Below, piece by piece: positions 45,744 to 53,963 of a DNA stretch of 64,000 nucleotides. The notes below the pieces were generated by a model. The model worked only from the letters and a program-made list of their open reading frames with translations, was not told the DNA's origin and ran no database searches. The stretch is from Hyphomonas jannaschiana VP2 (GTDB lineage Bacteria > Pseudomonadota > Alphaproteobacteria > Caulobacterales > Hyphomonadaceae), in NCBI RefSeq assembly GCF_000685215.1, contig NZ_ARYJ01000002.1, positions 248,001 to 312,000 on the forward strand, written 5' to 3'. The position numbers and the translations under genes are program-made. Numbering within the stretch: the first letter of the stretch is position 1; every line of letters begins with the position of its first letter.

Positions 45744-46439
45744 ATGGATTCGGACTATCCCCTCGAGCAGACCCCCGCGGTGCGGCGGCGCAACAAGGTG
45801 CGCGAGGCAATCCTCGCCGCAGCCGAGCGCATGTTCGCATCTGAAGGCGAAAGCGGCCTGTCGATCCGGCGCCTGGCGGAAGAGATCGATTACTCTCCGT
45901 CAGCGATCTACAAATATTTCGGCTCCAAGGAGGAGCTGCTGGAGGAGCTGAAGGACAGTTTCTTCGAGCGCCTGCTGGACCGTGTGGACGGCGTCTCTGC
46001 CGCCAACAAGGATTTTCACGACCGGGCCCGCGCCTGTGTGACGACGTATGTCGCCACGGCCACCGCCCGGCCGCATCATTACGCGGCGGCGTTCTCGTCC
46101 GTGCCGACGCCGGAAGAGCTGGCCGTGCGCCGGCATCTCAGCTGGGACGATTTCATCGCCACGCCCAAGGGGCAGGCGTTCAAGATCCTGGTCGACCTGG
46201 TGGAAGAGGGGCAGGCGCTCGGCGTGTTCGATCCGGCGCTGGAGCCGGTCAAGGCGGCCAAGTCGATCTGGGCGTCCTCCCACGGGCTGGCGCTGCTGAT
46301 GATCCACATGCCGATCCTGCCGGACGTCCAGCCCTGTCCGACCCAAACCGATGGCGACTTTGTCGCGTATCATGCAGACATCGTGATGCGCGGCCTCGCC
46401 GTACCTGCTGAACCTCCGCACAAGAACGGAACACGCTGA
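45744..46439 (+). CDS. TetR/AcrR-family regulator of the RND operon
   Basis: A 231-residue regulator. The ATG at 45744 is used; a TTG at 45711 is in frame. The TetR helix-turn-helix (about 20-65) shows AERMFASEGESGLSIRRLAEEIDYSPSAIYKYFGSKEELL. The C-terminal ligand-binding domain is helical with a ILVDLVEEGQALGVF motif. Its stop overlaps the adaptor gene (ATGA), so it represses its own operon in the typical efflux arrangement. Confidence 0.93.
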   Translation: MDSDYPLEQTPAVRRRNKVREAILAAAERMFASEGESGLSIRRLAEEIDYSPSAIYKYFGSKEELLEELKDSFFERLLDRVDGVSAANKDFHDRARACVTTYVATATARPHHYAAAFSSVPTPEELAVRRHLSWDDFIATPKGQAFKILVDLVEEGQALGVFDPALEPVKAAKSIWASSHGLALLMIHMPILPDVQPCPTQTDGDFVAYHADIVMRGLAVPAEPPHKNGTR

Positions 46440-47620
46440 TGACGAACCCGCACCCTTATGAGGGGAATGAGGTCAGGGAGAAGAAACCCACCGTGCTGAA
46501 GGGGCTGGTCTTCCTGCTCCTGCTGATCGCGACCGGCGCAGGCCTGTTCTTTGCTGCGACCCGCCTGCGCAGCGCGGAAGGGCCGAAAGTCGCCCATGAA
46601 GCCCCGGCGCCGCTGACTGTGGCCGTGGTTACGGTTGAGCCGACCGACGCCTTCGACCTGAAGGAAAGCTATACCGGCCTCGCCGAAGCGCGCCGCACCA
46701 GCATGCTGGGCTTTGCCTCCAGCGGGCGGATCGCGGTGATCCGGGCCGATGTCGGCGACAAGGTGAAGACCGGCGCGCTGCTGGCAAAGCTCGACACGCG
46801 CAGCCTGGAGGCACAGCTCGCTTCGGCCAATGCACAGGTGGAAGAAGCCCGGGCATCGCACGATCTGGCGCTCAGCACTGTACAGCGCCAGCGGCAGCTG
46901 AAACTGCAGGGGCATGTTTCGCAGCAGCGTGTTGATGAGGCCGAAGCGCAGGCCAACACCGCGCTCGCCCGCGTCGAAGCCGCCAAGGCGCAGGCCGATA
47001 CGCTCCGCGTCCAGATCGACCTTGCTGCCATCACGGCGCCGTTCGATGGTGTGGTCACACAGCGCCTGTCCGATGAAGGCGCGATTGCGGCGGCAGGCCA
47101 GCCGATCCTGGAACTGGTGGAGAAAAGCCATCTCGAAGCGCGCCTCGGCCTGCCGGCCGCCAGTGCGGCGCTGCTGGAGCCGGGCAAGGAATACAAGCTG
47201 GTGGCTGACACCGGCGAAGTGACGGCGCGCCTGCGCAATGTCACCGGCGTGATCGATGCCAATCAGCGCACGGTTGGCGCCGTCTTCGACATCGAGAACC
47301 CGGATTCGATTGCCGCGGGCGCCGTTGTGAGACTGGCGCTGGACCGCAGCGTGGGAGAGGAGGGCTTCTGGGTGCCTGTGAAAGCACTCTCAGCAGCCTC
47401 CCGCGGACTATGGACTGTGTATGTCGCAGACCCATCCGGAGAGGGCTGGAGCGCCGTGCCGCGCCCGGTCGAAATGGTGCACAGCGATGGCGACCGCGCC
47501 TATGTCCGCGGCCCGATCCAGCCGGGCGAGCGGGTGATCGTCGATGGCCTGCAGCGCATCACGCCCGGCATGCCGGTCACGCCCCGCGAATCCCAGCGGG
47601 CTGACCTGTCTGACGACTGA
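46439..47620 (+). CDS. RND efflux membrane-fusion adaptor
   Basis: Periplasmic adaptor protein, 393 residues, that links the RND pump to an outer-membrane channel. A single N-terminal membrane anchor (about 20-42) is followed by barrel-sandwich and coiled-coil parts with SSGRIAVIRADVGDKVKTGALLAKLDTRSLEAQLASANAQVEEAR, typical of MFP adaptors, and a beta-barrel with ITAPFDGVVTQRLSDEGAIAAAGQP. It lacks a lipobox. It is coupled to the TetR gene upstream and six bases from the RND gene downstream. No outer-membrane factor is in the operon. Confidence 0.93.
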   Translation: MTNPHPYEGNEVREKKPTVLKGLVFLLLLIATGAGLFFAATRLRSAEGPKVAHEAPAPLTVAVVTVEPTDAFDLKESYTGLAEARRTSMLGFASSGRIAVIRADVGDKVKTGALLAKLDTRSLEAQLASANAQVEEARASHDLALSTVQRQRQLKLQGHVSQQRVDEAEAQANTALARVEAAKAQADTLRVQIDLAAITAPFDGVVTQRLSDEGAIAAAGQPILELVEKSHLEARLGLPAASAALLEPGKEYKLVADTGEVTARLRNVTGVIDANQRTVGAVFDIENPDSIAAGAVVRLALDRSVGEEGFWVPVKALSAASRGLWTVYVADPSGEGWSAVPRPVEMVHSDGDRAYVRGPIQPGERVIVDGLQRITPGMPVTPRESQRADLSDD

Positions 47621-47626
47621 CGAGCC

Positions 47627-50600
47627 ATGACCAAAGCGCTCAGCCTCTTTTACCGCCTGCCGCGCCTGACGGCGCTGGCCATGCTGATCATGATGATCGG
47701 CGGTCTGGGATCGATGCTGACGCTGGGCCGTCAGGAAGACCCGACGCTGATTGAGCGCTATGGCTCTGTCGTTGCCTTCCTGCCCGGCGCCGATGCCGAG
47801 CGGATGGAAGCGCTGGTGACCGAACCGCTGGAATCGGCGCTGATGGAATTGCCGGAAGTGGATGAAATTCAATCGTCCTCCCGCGCCGGGGTGAGTCAGA
47901 TCTCGCTGAACATTCGCGACGATCTCGATGCCACCGAAGTAGACAATGCCTGGACGCTGGTGCGCCAGAAGGTGAGCCAGGCGCAGGCGGAGTTTCCGCC
48001 CGGTGTCTCCGTACCGGAAGTGACGCAGCAATATGTCGGCGCTGCCACGCTGGTGGTCGGCATCCGCTGGGAGAGCGAGGACGCGCCGCCGCTGGCTGTG
48101 ATGCGACGTCTCGCGCTGGACCTGCAGGACCGGTTCGAACGCCTTCCGGGTACGGAGCTGACCGAGACCTATGGCTTGCCATCGGAAGAGGTACGCGTGG
48201 TCATGGATCCGGACGCGCTGGCGGCGACGGGCCTGTCTTTCCGGCAGGCCGCGGCGGCGCTGGCCGCAGGGGATTCCAAGGCTCCGGCCGGGCGCCTGAG
48301 GGCAGAAGGCGGCAATGTCGGCTTCCAGATCGGCGGCGAATTCGACTCCATTTCCCGCGTGCGGTCTGTGCCCATCATTCAGCGCGGCGACGGCACGGCG
48401 GTGCGTCTTGGCGACATTGCCGATGTCCGCAAGGGGCTGGCGGATCCGCCTGTGAACATGGCCTTTGAGAATGGCGCGCGGGCCATCCTGATCGGCGTCT
48501 ATATCTCGCCGGGCCAGCGCGTCGACAAATGGGCAGACACGGCGCATGCCGTCGTGGAGGACTTCGCCCGCGACACGCCGCCGGGCCTCTCCATCCGGAC
48601 GATTTTCGACCAGAGCAAATACACCAATGCGCGTCTCAACGGCCTCGCGCAGAACCTGCTGATTTCGGCGCTGATCGTCTTCTGCGTCCTGTTCCTGACC
48701 ATGGGCTGGCGCTCGGCGCTGGTGGTGGGCGCAGCGCTACCGCTGACCGTGGCGCTTGTGCTGATCCTGTTCAAGGTGTTCGGCCATCCGCTGCACCAGA
48801 TGTCGGTGACGGGACTCGTCATTTCGCTCGGCCTGCTGATCGACAATGCGATCGTGGTGGTGGACGATTTCGACCAGTGGCGCGTGCGCGGACTGAACCG
48901 TCTGGACGCGATTGAGCGCAGCCTGAAACATCTTTTCGCCCCGCTCGGTGCCTCGACTCTGACCACGGCGCTGGCCTTCGCCCCGATTGCGATGCTGCCC
49001 GGCGGGGCGGGGGAGTTCATCGGCATGATCGGCCTGTCGGTCGTGTTCGCGATCTGCTCCTCCTTCTTCATTTCCATGACGGTCATCCCGGCCATGGCGG
49101 GCTGGTTCGACCGGACGCGCGGCTGGGAACGCGGCGAGGCCACCCGCCCGCGCCGCTGGTGGCGGGACGGCCTGACCATTGATTTTGTCTCGGACGGATA
49201 CCGCGCGACGGTGGAGGCGGTACTGCGCTTCCCGCCACTGGGCATCGTGCTGGGCATCGCTCCGGCGATCCTGGGTTTCTGGCTGGCCGGTCAGTTGCCC
49301 AACCAGTTCTTCCCCCAGACCGAGCGCGACCAGTTCCAGCTGACCCTGGAACTGCCACCTGAGGCGAGCCTCGCCGATACCGAAGCCGCGACCCGGCGGG
49401 CGACCGAGCTGATCCGGTCCATCGAAGGCGTGAAGGATGTGACCTGGGTGCTCGGGGAACCGGCCCCGCGTGTCTATTACAATGCCATCAACAATACGCG
49501 CGGCGTCGAGGGGCTGGCCTCCGGCTGGGTACAGCTGGATAACAATCTCCGTACACGCCAGATCGTCGCAGACGTGCAGCGTATGGTGCGGGCAGAGTTC
49601 CCGTCTGCGCGCTTCCTGGCGCTGCCCTACGAACAAGGCCCGCCCGCCGATGCGCCGGTGGAGTTCCGCATTCTTGGCGATGATTTCGAAACACTGAACC
49701 GGCTTGGCAACGAGACGCGCGCGGTACTCGCCCAGACGCCGGGCGTGACCTACACGGTCGCCTCGCTGCAACTCGGTGCGCCGACCATGAAGCTCGATGC
49801 CGACGAGACCGCAGCGGCGCTGACGGGCGAACGCCTGACGGACCTCGCCGCCGATCTCAATGCCGAGCTGGAAGGCGTGCAGGCGGGTTCCGTGCTGGAA
49901 GGCACGGAGGAACTGCCCGTCATGGTGATCGCGCCGGACAGCCGCCGGCGGGAGCTGTCGAATTTGCGCTCCGCCACAGTCGGCTCGGGCTCCGGCGGCA
50001 CGCCCCTGTCGGCGCTGGGTCAGTTGTCGCTCGATCCGGAGACGGCGGTGATCACACGCTGGGACGGCCAGCGGATGAACCAGATCCTCGCCTATCTGGA
50101 GCCCTACACGATCCCGGCGCCGGTGCTGGCTGACTATCAGGCGCGGCTCGACGCGACCGGCTTCACCGTGCCGGCGGGCTACAGTGTCGTGATCGGCGGG
50201 GAGGCGGAGAACTCGTCCGAGGCGGTGACCGACCTTGCCAGCGTCGGCGTGCCGCTGATCCTGGTCATGGCCGGGGCGATCATGCTGGTGTTCAACTCCT
50301 TCCGGATGATGGTGCTGATCCTGGTGACGGGCTTCCTGTCCATCGGGCTCGCCTTCTTCGGCGTGTGGCTGTTCAACCTGCCCATGGGCTTCAACGCGAT
50401 TGTCGGCAGCCTTGGCCTGCTCGGCATCTCCATCAACTCGTCGATCGTGGTGCTGAGCCTGCTGAAGGCCGACCCGTGGGCGATGGCCGATGATGTGATC
50501 CGCCAGCGCGAGATCGTTGTGGATGCCACGCGCCATATCGTGGCGACCACGCTGACCACGATGGGCGGCTTCATCCCGATCCTCCTGTCGGGGGACAATT

Positions 50601-50758
50601 TCTGGCTGCCGCTGGCGGCGGGCATCTCTGGCGGCGTCGCCGGATCGGCCTTGCTGTCGCTGTATTTCACGCCCGCAATCTTCCGGATCATGACCTACAA
50701 ACCCGTCCGCCGCCTGTTCGGCTACCGGCCCGCTTTGCCGGAGACATCCGGCGAATGA
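47627..50758 (+). CDS. RND-family efflux transporter permease
   Basis: Proton-driven inner-membrane efflux pump, 1043 residues, the usual AcrB-like length. Twelve helices and two large periplasmic loops are laid out as expected. The fourth-helix proton relay reads GLLIDNAIVVVDD: the first Asp (AcrB D407 position) is kept and the second is Asn. This is seen in some RND subfamilies. The GSLGLLGISINSSIVVLSL motif lies in helix 10. It follows the adaptor gene and is the last gene of the TetR-adaptor-pump operon. Substrates cannot be told. Confidence 0.95.
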   Translation: MTKALSLFYRLPRLTALAMLIMMIGGLGSMLTLGRQEDPTLIERYGSVVAFLPGADAERMEALVTEPLESALMELPEVDEIQSSSRAGVSQISLNIRDDLDATEVDNAWTLVRQKVSQAQAEFPPGVSVPEVTQQYVGAATLVVGIRWESEDAPPLAVMRRLALDLQDRFERLPGTELTETYGLPSEEVRVVMDPDALAATGLSFRQAAAALAAGDSKAPAGRLRAEGGNVGFQIGGEFDSISRVRSVPIIQRGDGTAVRLGDIADVRKGLADPPVNMAFENGARAILIGVYISPGQRVDKWADTAHAVVEDFARDTPPGLSIRTIFDQSKYTNARLNGLAQNLLISALIVFCVLFLTMGWRSALVVGAALPLTVALVLILFKVFGHPLHQMSVTGLVISLGLLIDNAIVVVDDFDQWRVRGLNRLDAIERSLKHLFAPLGASTLTTALAFAPIAMLPGGAGEFIGMIGLSVVFAICSSFFISMTVIPAMAGWFDRTRGWERGEATRPRRWWRDGLTIDFVSDGYRATVEAVLRFPPLGIVLGIAPAILGFWLAGQLPNQFFPQTERDQFQLTLELPPEASLADTEAATRRATELIRSIEGVKDVTWVLGEPAPRVYYNAINNTRGVEGLASGWVQLDNNLRTRQIVADVQRMVRAEFPSARFLALPYEQGPPADAPVEFRILGDDFETLNRLGNETRAVLAQTPGVTYTVASLQLGAPTMKLDADETAAALTGERLTDLAADLNAELEGVQAGSVLEGTEELPVMVIAPDSRRRELSNLRSATVGSGSGGTPLSALGQLSLDPETAVITRWDGQRMNQILAYLEPYTIPAPVLADYQARLDATGFTVPAGYSVVIGGEAENSSEAVTDLASVGVPLILVMAGAIMLVFNSFRMMVLILVTGFLSIGLAFFGVWLFNLPMGFNAIVGSLGLLGISINSSIVVLSLLKADPWAMADDVIRQREIVVDATRHIVATTLTTMGGFIPILLSGDNFWLPLAAGISGGVAGSALLSLYFTPAIFRIMTYKPVRRLFGYRPALPETSGE

Positions 50759-50842
50759 CCCAATTGTGAGCGCGCCGGGGCTTGATGCCTGCGTCAGGCT
50801 GCCCCATGTGAGTTCCACACCCTGAGCAAGAGGGAAGCAGAC

Positions 50843-51655
50843 ATGCCAGAGAATCCCGACATCGGCGCCCCGCCGCCCGCCTGGAAGCGCCTGCGCTTCG
50901 AAGCTGCAGCTGCGGCAGCAGATGAGCCCTCGCTGGCCGGCTATATCAATGCCGCGATCCTGGCCCATGACTCTCTCTGCGATGCGCTGGCGTATCACCT
51001 GGCCGAGAAGATTGGCGACTCCACCATCGGCACCCAGCAAGTGCGGGACATCCTGTGCGATGCCTGCGAGTCCCATGACGAACTCGTCGACAAGGCTGAG
51101 GCGGACATGATGGCCGTTCTGGAGCGCGACCCGGCCTGCCGCGGCCTGCTGCAGCCCTTCCTGTTCTTCAAGGGCTTCCAGGCCCTGCAGACGCACCGCA
51201 TCGCCAACGTGCTGTGGCGTGAAGGCCGCGAAACACTGGCCTTCCATTTCCAGTCCCGCGCGTCTGAACTGTTCGGCGTCGACATCCACCCGGCGGCCCG
51301 CATCGGCCGCGGCGTGATGCTCGACCATGCGACCGACATCACCATCGGTGAGACGACCGTGGTCGGCGATGGCTGTTCCATCCTGCAGGGCGTGACGCTG
51401 GGCGGCACCGGCAAGGAAGTCGGCGACCGTCACCCGAAAATCGGGCGCGGCGTGCTGGTTTCGGTCGGCGCGAAAGTTCTGGGCAATATCCAGATCGGAG
51501 ACGAAGCCAAGATCGCCGCCGGCTCTGTCGTTCTGAAGGATGTGCCGGCCCATTGTACCGTGGCAGGGGTTCCGGCGAAGATCGTGTCCGGCCCGTCCTG
51601 CTGCCAGCCGGCGAAAACGATGGACCAGTCTCTGCCGGACGCTGCCGACAGCTGA
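50843..51655 (+). CDS. cysE: Serine O-acetyltransferase
   Basis: Makes O-acetylserine, the precursor that takes up sulfide to give cysteine. It has 270 residues: an N-terminal helical domain (about 1-140) and a left-handed beta-helix of hexapeptide repeats (about 150-240) with the catalytic GVMLDHATDI..GETT segment, LGGTGKEVGDRHPKIG and PAKIVSG. A strong ribosome site (AGAGGGAAG) precedes it. Sulfide would come from CysJI, whose genes are on the island. Confidence 0.94.
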   Translation: MPENPDIGAPPPAWKRLRFEAAAAAADEPSLAGYINAAILAHDSLCDALAYHLAEKIGDSTIGTQQVRDILCDACESHDELVDKAEADMMAVLERDPACRGLLQPFLFFKGFQALQTHRIANVLWREGRETLAFHFQSRASELFGVDIHPAARIGRGVMLDHATDITIGETTVVGDGCSILQGVTLGGTGKEVGDRHPKIGRGVLVSVGAKVLGNIQIGDEAKIAAGSVVLKDVPAHCTVAGVPAKIVSGPSCCQPAKTMDQSLPDAADS

Positions 51656-51668
51656 GACACGTACGAGC

Positions 51669-52427
51669 CTAGTTCAGCTTCCTGCCGACGATGACGTAGC
51701 CATGCGTGATGCCTGCACCGGTCTTCACATTCATGGCACGGAACAAATCCTCCGCCGTGATCCAGAACGGCGGGTATTTGTAGCGCGACACATCCAGGAT
51801 CAGGAACATGTCCGAGTCCGAATGATAGGCGGCGACCGGAGAGATATGACCTCCGGACAGCTGGCCGACTTCGGCGCGGTTATAGTTCACCACAAGGTAT
51901 TCGGCCGGGGTCTGCAGAACCCGGCGGGCCGTATCGCGGAACACATCAGCCGTGACCGTGCTGGCATAGACCGTCTTCGCGTCGACGCCGTGCGTCTCAA
52001 AGAACCGGCCGAGCGTGGAGAGCGGCGTACCCGAACGGCGGATTTCCGAGCGCGGAGTGATGCTGTGCGTCTGGCGCGTGAAGATATTGTTCTGGTCGAA
52101 CAGGCCGTGCTGGTCTGAATGCGATGTGCCCGGACGGGCGATGCCCAGCGCGTTTAGCACCATGCTCATACTGGCCGGGCCGCAGAAAGTGGGCGTGTCC
52201 TGGGTGACGAAGTGCATGCTGAGCGGGACATAATCGGCAATCGCGTCGGCCTCGCGCAGGCGCTGCAGACCTTCGGCAGAATCGAGCGCGATCAGGTTGG
52301 CCGGCATGTCGAGCGGCACAGGCGCTGCCGGTGGCGGCATCTGGCGCCGGGCTTCCACCAGCTCATAGCCCAGCCTGGAAACCAGGTGTTTCACGCGATA
52401 GCGCAATCCCACGATTCTTTTCTCCAT
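51669..52427 (-). CDS. Phytochelatin-synthase-like cysteine protease
   Basis: A 252-residue protein from the ATG at 52427 (a GTG at 52481 would add 18). It has the papain-like phytochelatin synthase domain with the triad C82 in QDTPTFCGPASMSMVLNAL, H194 in GHISPVAAYH, and D212 in LILDVSRYKYPPFW. Bacterial members are half-molecules that hydrolyse glutathione or make little phytochelatin. No signal peptide is obvious. It is convergent with cysE, whose product feeds cysteine and hence glutathione synthesis. Metal-related function is plausible but unproven. Confidence 0.85.
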   Translation of the reverse strand: MEKRIVGLRYRVKHLVSRLGYELVEARRQMPPPAAPVPLDMPANLIALDSAEGLQRLREADAIADYVPLSMHFVTQDTPTFCGPASMSMVLNALGIARPGTSHSDQHGLFDQNNIFTRQTHSITPRSEIRRSGTPLSTLGRFFETHGVDAKTVYASTVTADVFRDTARRVLQTPAEYLVVNYNRAEVGQLSGGHISPVAAYHSDSDMFLILDVSRYKYPPFWITAEDLFRAMNVKTGAGITHGYVIVGRKLN

Positions 52428-52708
52428 TCTCCGGACGGGACGATTCCGGGGAAGAATGCGAGTTTTGTGCCTGACTGACACCGCGATGCGGCCGGCCGGG
52501 ACGCGGCGGGATTTCCCTCGCGGCGGGACTCTTGTTCAGTGAAATTCGTATGTCGCACGAATAAATACCGGGCCGGCGCATTTTCTTTCCACATCGGGCC
52601 CCCTTTATGCTTGCTAATATTGTTGCTCATTGGCGTTTCGTCTAAATTTACCTCACTGAAAATCTGCATGTTTTCGAAAATACTTCCGCGTCAGAAGGAG
52701 GCGGTCGG

Positions 52709-53917
52709 GTGAGCCATGAAACCGTCGACGGGGAAGAAGAGGCGCGCGTCATGCGTTCGCGCCGCATTGCCCGTTCCGAGGATCACCTGCCTTTCATGCC
52801 GTTCGGTCTTGTTCCGCTGGTGGGGCTCGGCCTTCTGTTCCTGATTGCGCTGGGGCCATTTGCCTTCGGCGTGCAGGGGGCCACGAAGCGGGCCGTGACG
52901 GAGGCATTGGCGGCCAATGGCGTTGACTGGGCCAAGACGTCCGTCAGCGGACAATCGGTCACGATCACTGGTGATGCGCCCTCCGGCGCCGAGGCGCACA
53001 AGGCGCGCCTGATCGCAAAAAGAGCTGCCTCCGGTACGCCCTTCGGCCTTGCCCGCCCGGCGACCCGCGTGACGGTGCCGCAAGGCCCGTATGGCAGCCA
53101 GCCCGAGCCGGATGAGACAGAGGCCGCCACGCCGCCGCCTGTCACGCCGCTGCAGGGCGTGACCGATATTGCGGTCGCTGCCCCGTCCTGGACCTTCACG
53201 CTGACCCACGGCATCCTGACGCTGAACGGCACGATGCCGGACCAGGAAACGAAGGATGCGGTCGTGCGCCATGCCTTCAACAAGATCTATCCGCCACGCA
53301 TCACAGGCGTGAACGACTATCTCGACATTGCCGGGCTGGAGGCACCGGAAGGCTATGTCCAGGTCGCGATGCGCGGCGTGAACACGATCGCCCAGTGCGA
53401 TACCGGGCAGGCAGGGTTCGAACGCGGACGGTTCAATCTGCGCTGTGAACTGCCGGACACGGAGGCCGACGCCGTACGCCGCGAGGCGGTCGCGTCCATG
53501 CCGCTCGGCACGGTGGGGCGGATCGACATCCTGCCGCATGATGCGGTCATCAGCTGTGAGGCGGAACTTACCGATTTACTGAAGGATGCGCGGATCGAGT
53601 TTGATTCCTCCAGTGCGGTGATCGATGCTTCAAGCAATGCGCTGCTGGACGCGGTCGCGGCAGCGGTGAAGACCTGCCCCGGTACGCTGCGCATCGAAGG
53701 CCACACCGATTCCACCGGCCCGGAAGATGAGAATGAAGTGCTGAGCCGCAACCGCGCGCTCGCCGTCCGTAATGCACTTGTCGCCCGTGAGGTCGACCCG
53801 GAGCGCCTGATCGCCGAAGGCTATGGCGCGTCGCGGCCGGTCGCCGGAAACACCACACCGGAGGGGCGCGCGCGCAACCGCCGGATTGAGATCCGCGTCG
53901 TGCGGGCGTCCGAATGA
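52709..53917 (+). CDS. OmpA-family peptidoglycan-binding protein
   Basis: A 402-residue envelope protein. The GTG at 52709 follows AAGGAG. A charged N-terminal tail precedes one membrane helix (about 33-53). A middle region (about 60-280) has two BON-like segments, one with LTLNGTMPDQETKDAV. The C-terminal OmpA domain (about 285-400) has FDSSSAVIDASS, EGHTDSTG and the NRRIEIRV end, which bind peptidoglycan. The layout resembles ArfA-type proteins. It is upstream of and probably co-transcribed with the repeat protein. Confidence 0.88.
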   Translation: MSHETVDGEEEARVMRSRRIARSEDHLPFMPFGLVPLVGLGLLFLIALGPFAFGVQGATKRAVTEALAANGVDWAKTSVSGQSVTITGDAPSGAEAHKARLIAKRAASGTPFGLARPATRVTVPQGPYGSQPEPDETEAATPPPVTPLQGVTDIAVAAPSWTFTLTHGILTLNGTMPDQETKDAVVRHAFNKIYPPRITGVNDYLDIAGLEAPEGYVQVAMRGVNTIAQCDTGQAGFERGRFNLRCELPDTEADAVRREAVASMPLGTVGRIDILPHDAVISCEAELTDLLKDARIEFDSSSAVIDASSNALLDAVAAAVKTCPGTLRIEGHTDSTGPEDENEVLSRNRALAVRNALVAREVDPERLIAEGYGASRPVAGNTTPEGRARNRRIEIRVVRASE

Positions 53918-53931
53918 GTATTAACCCAACT

Positions 53932-53947
53932 GGGGGCGTCCGCCCCC
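53932..53947 (+). terminator. Short GC-rich hairpin after the OmpA gene
   Basis: GGGGGC, four-base loop, GCCCCC lies 15 bases after the OmpA stop and before the repeat-protein gene. No T-run follows, so it may slow but not end transcription. Confidence 0.4.
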
Positions 53948-53963
53948 GCCAAGAGTAACACCC

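Noticed and set aside
48737-51553. A 938-codon minus-strand frame opposite the RND and cysE genes
   Set aside because: It spans two clear genes on the other strand and shows no motif; antisense frames this long are common in GC-rich DNA.
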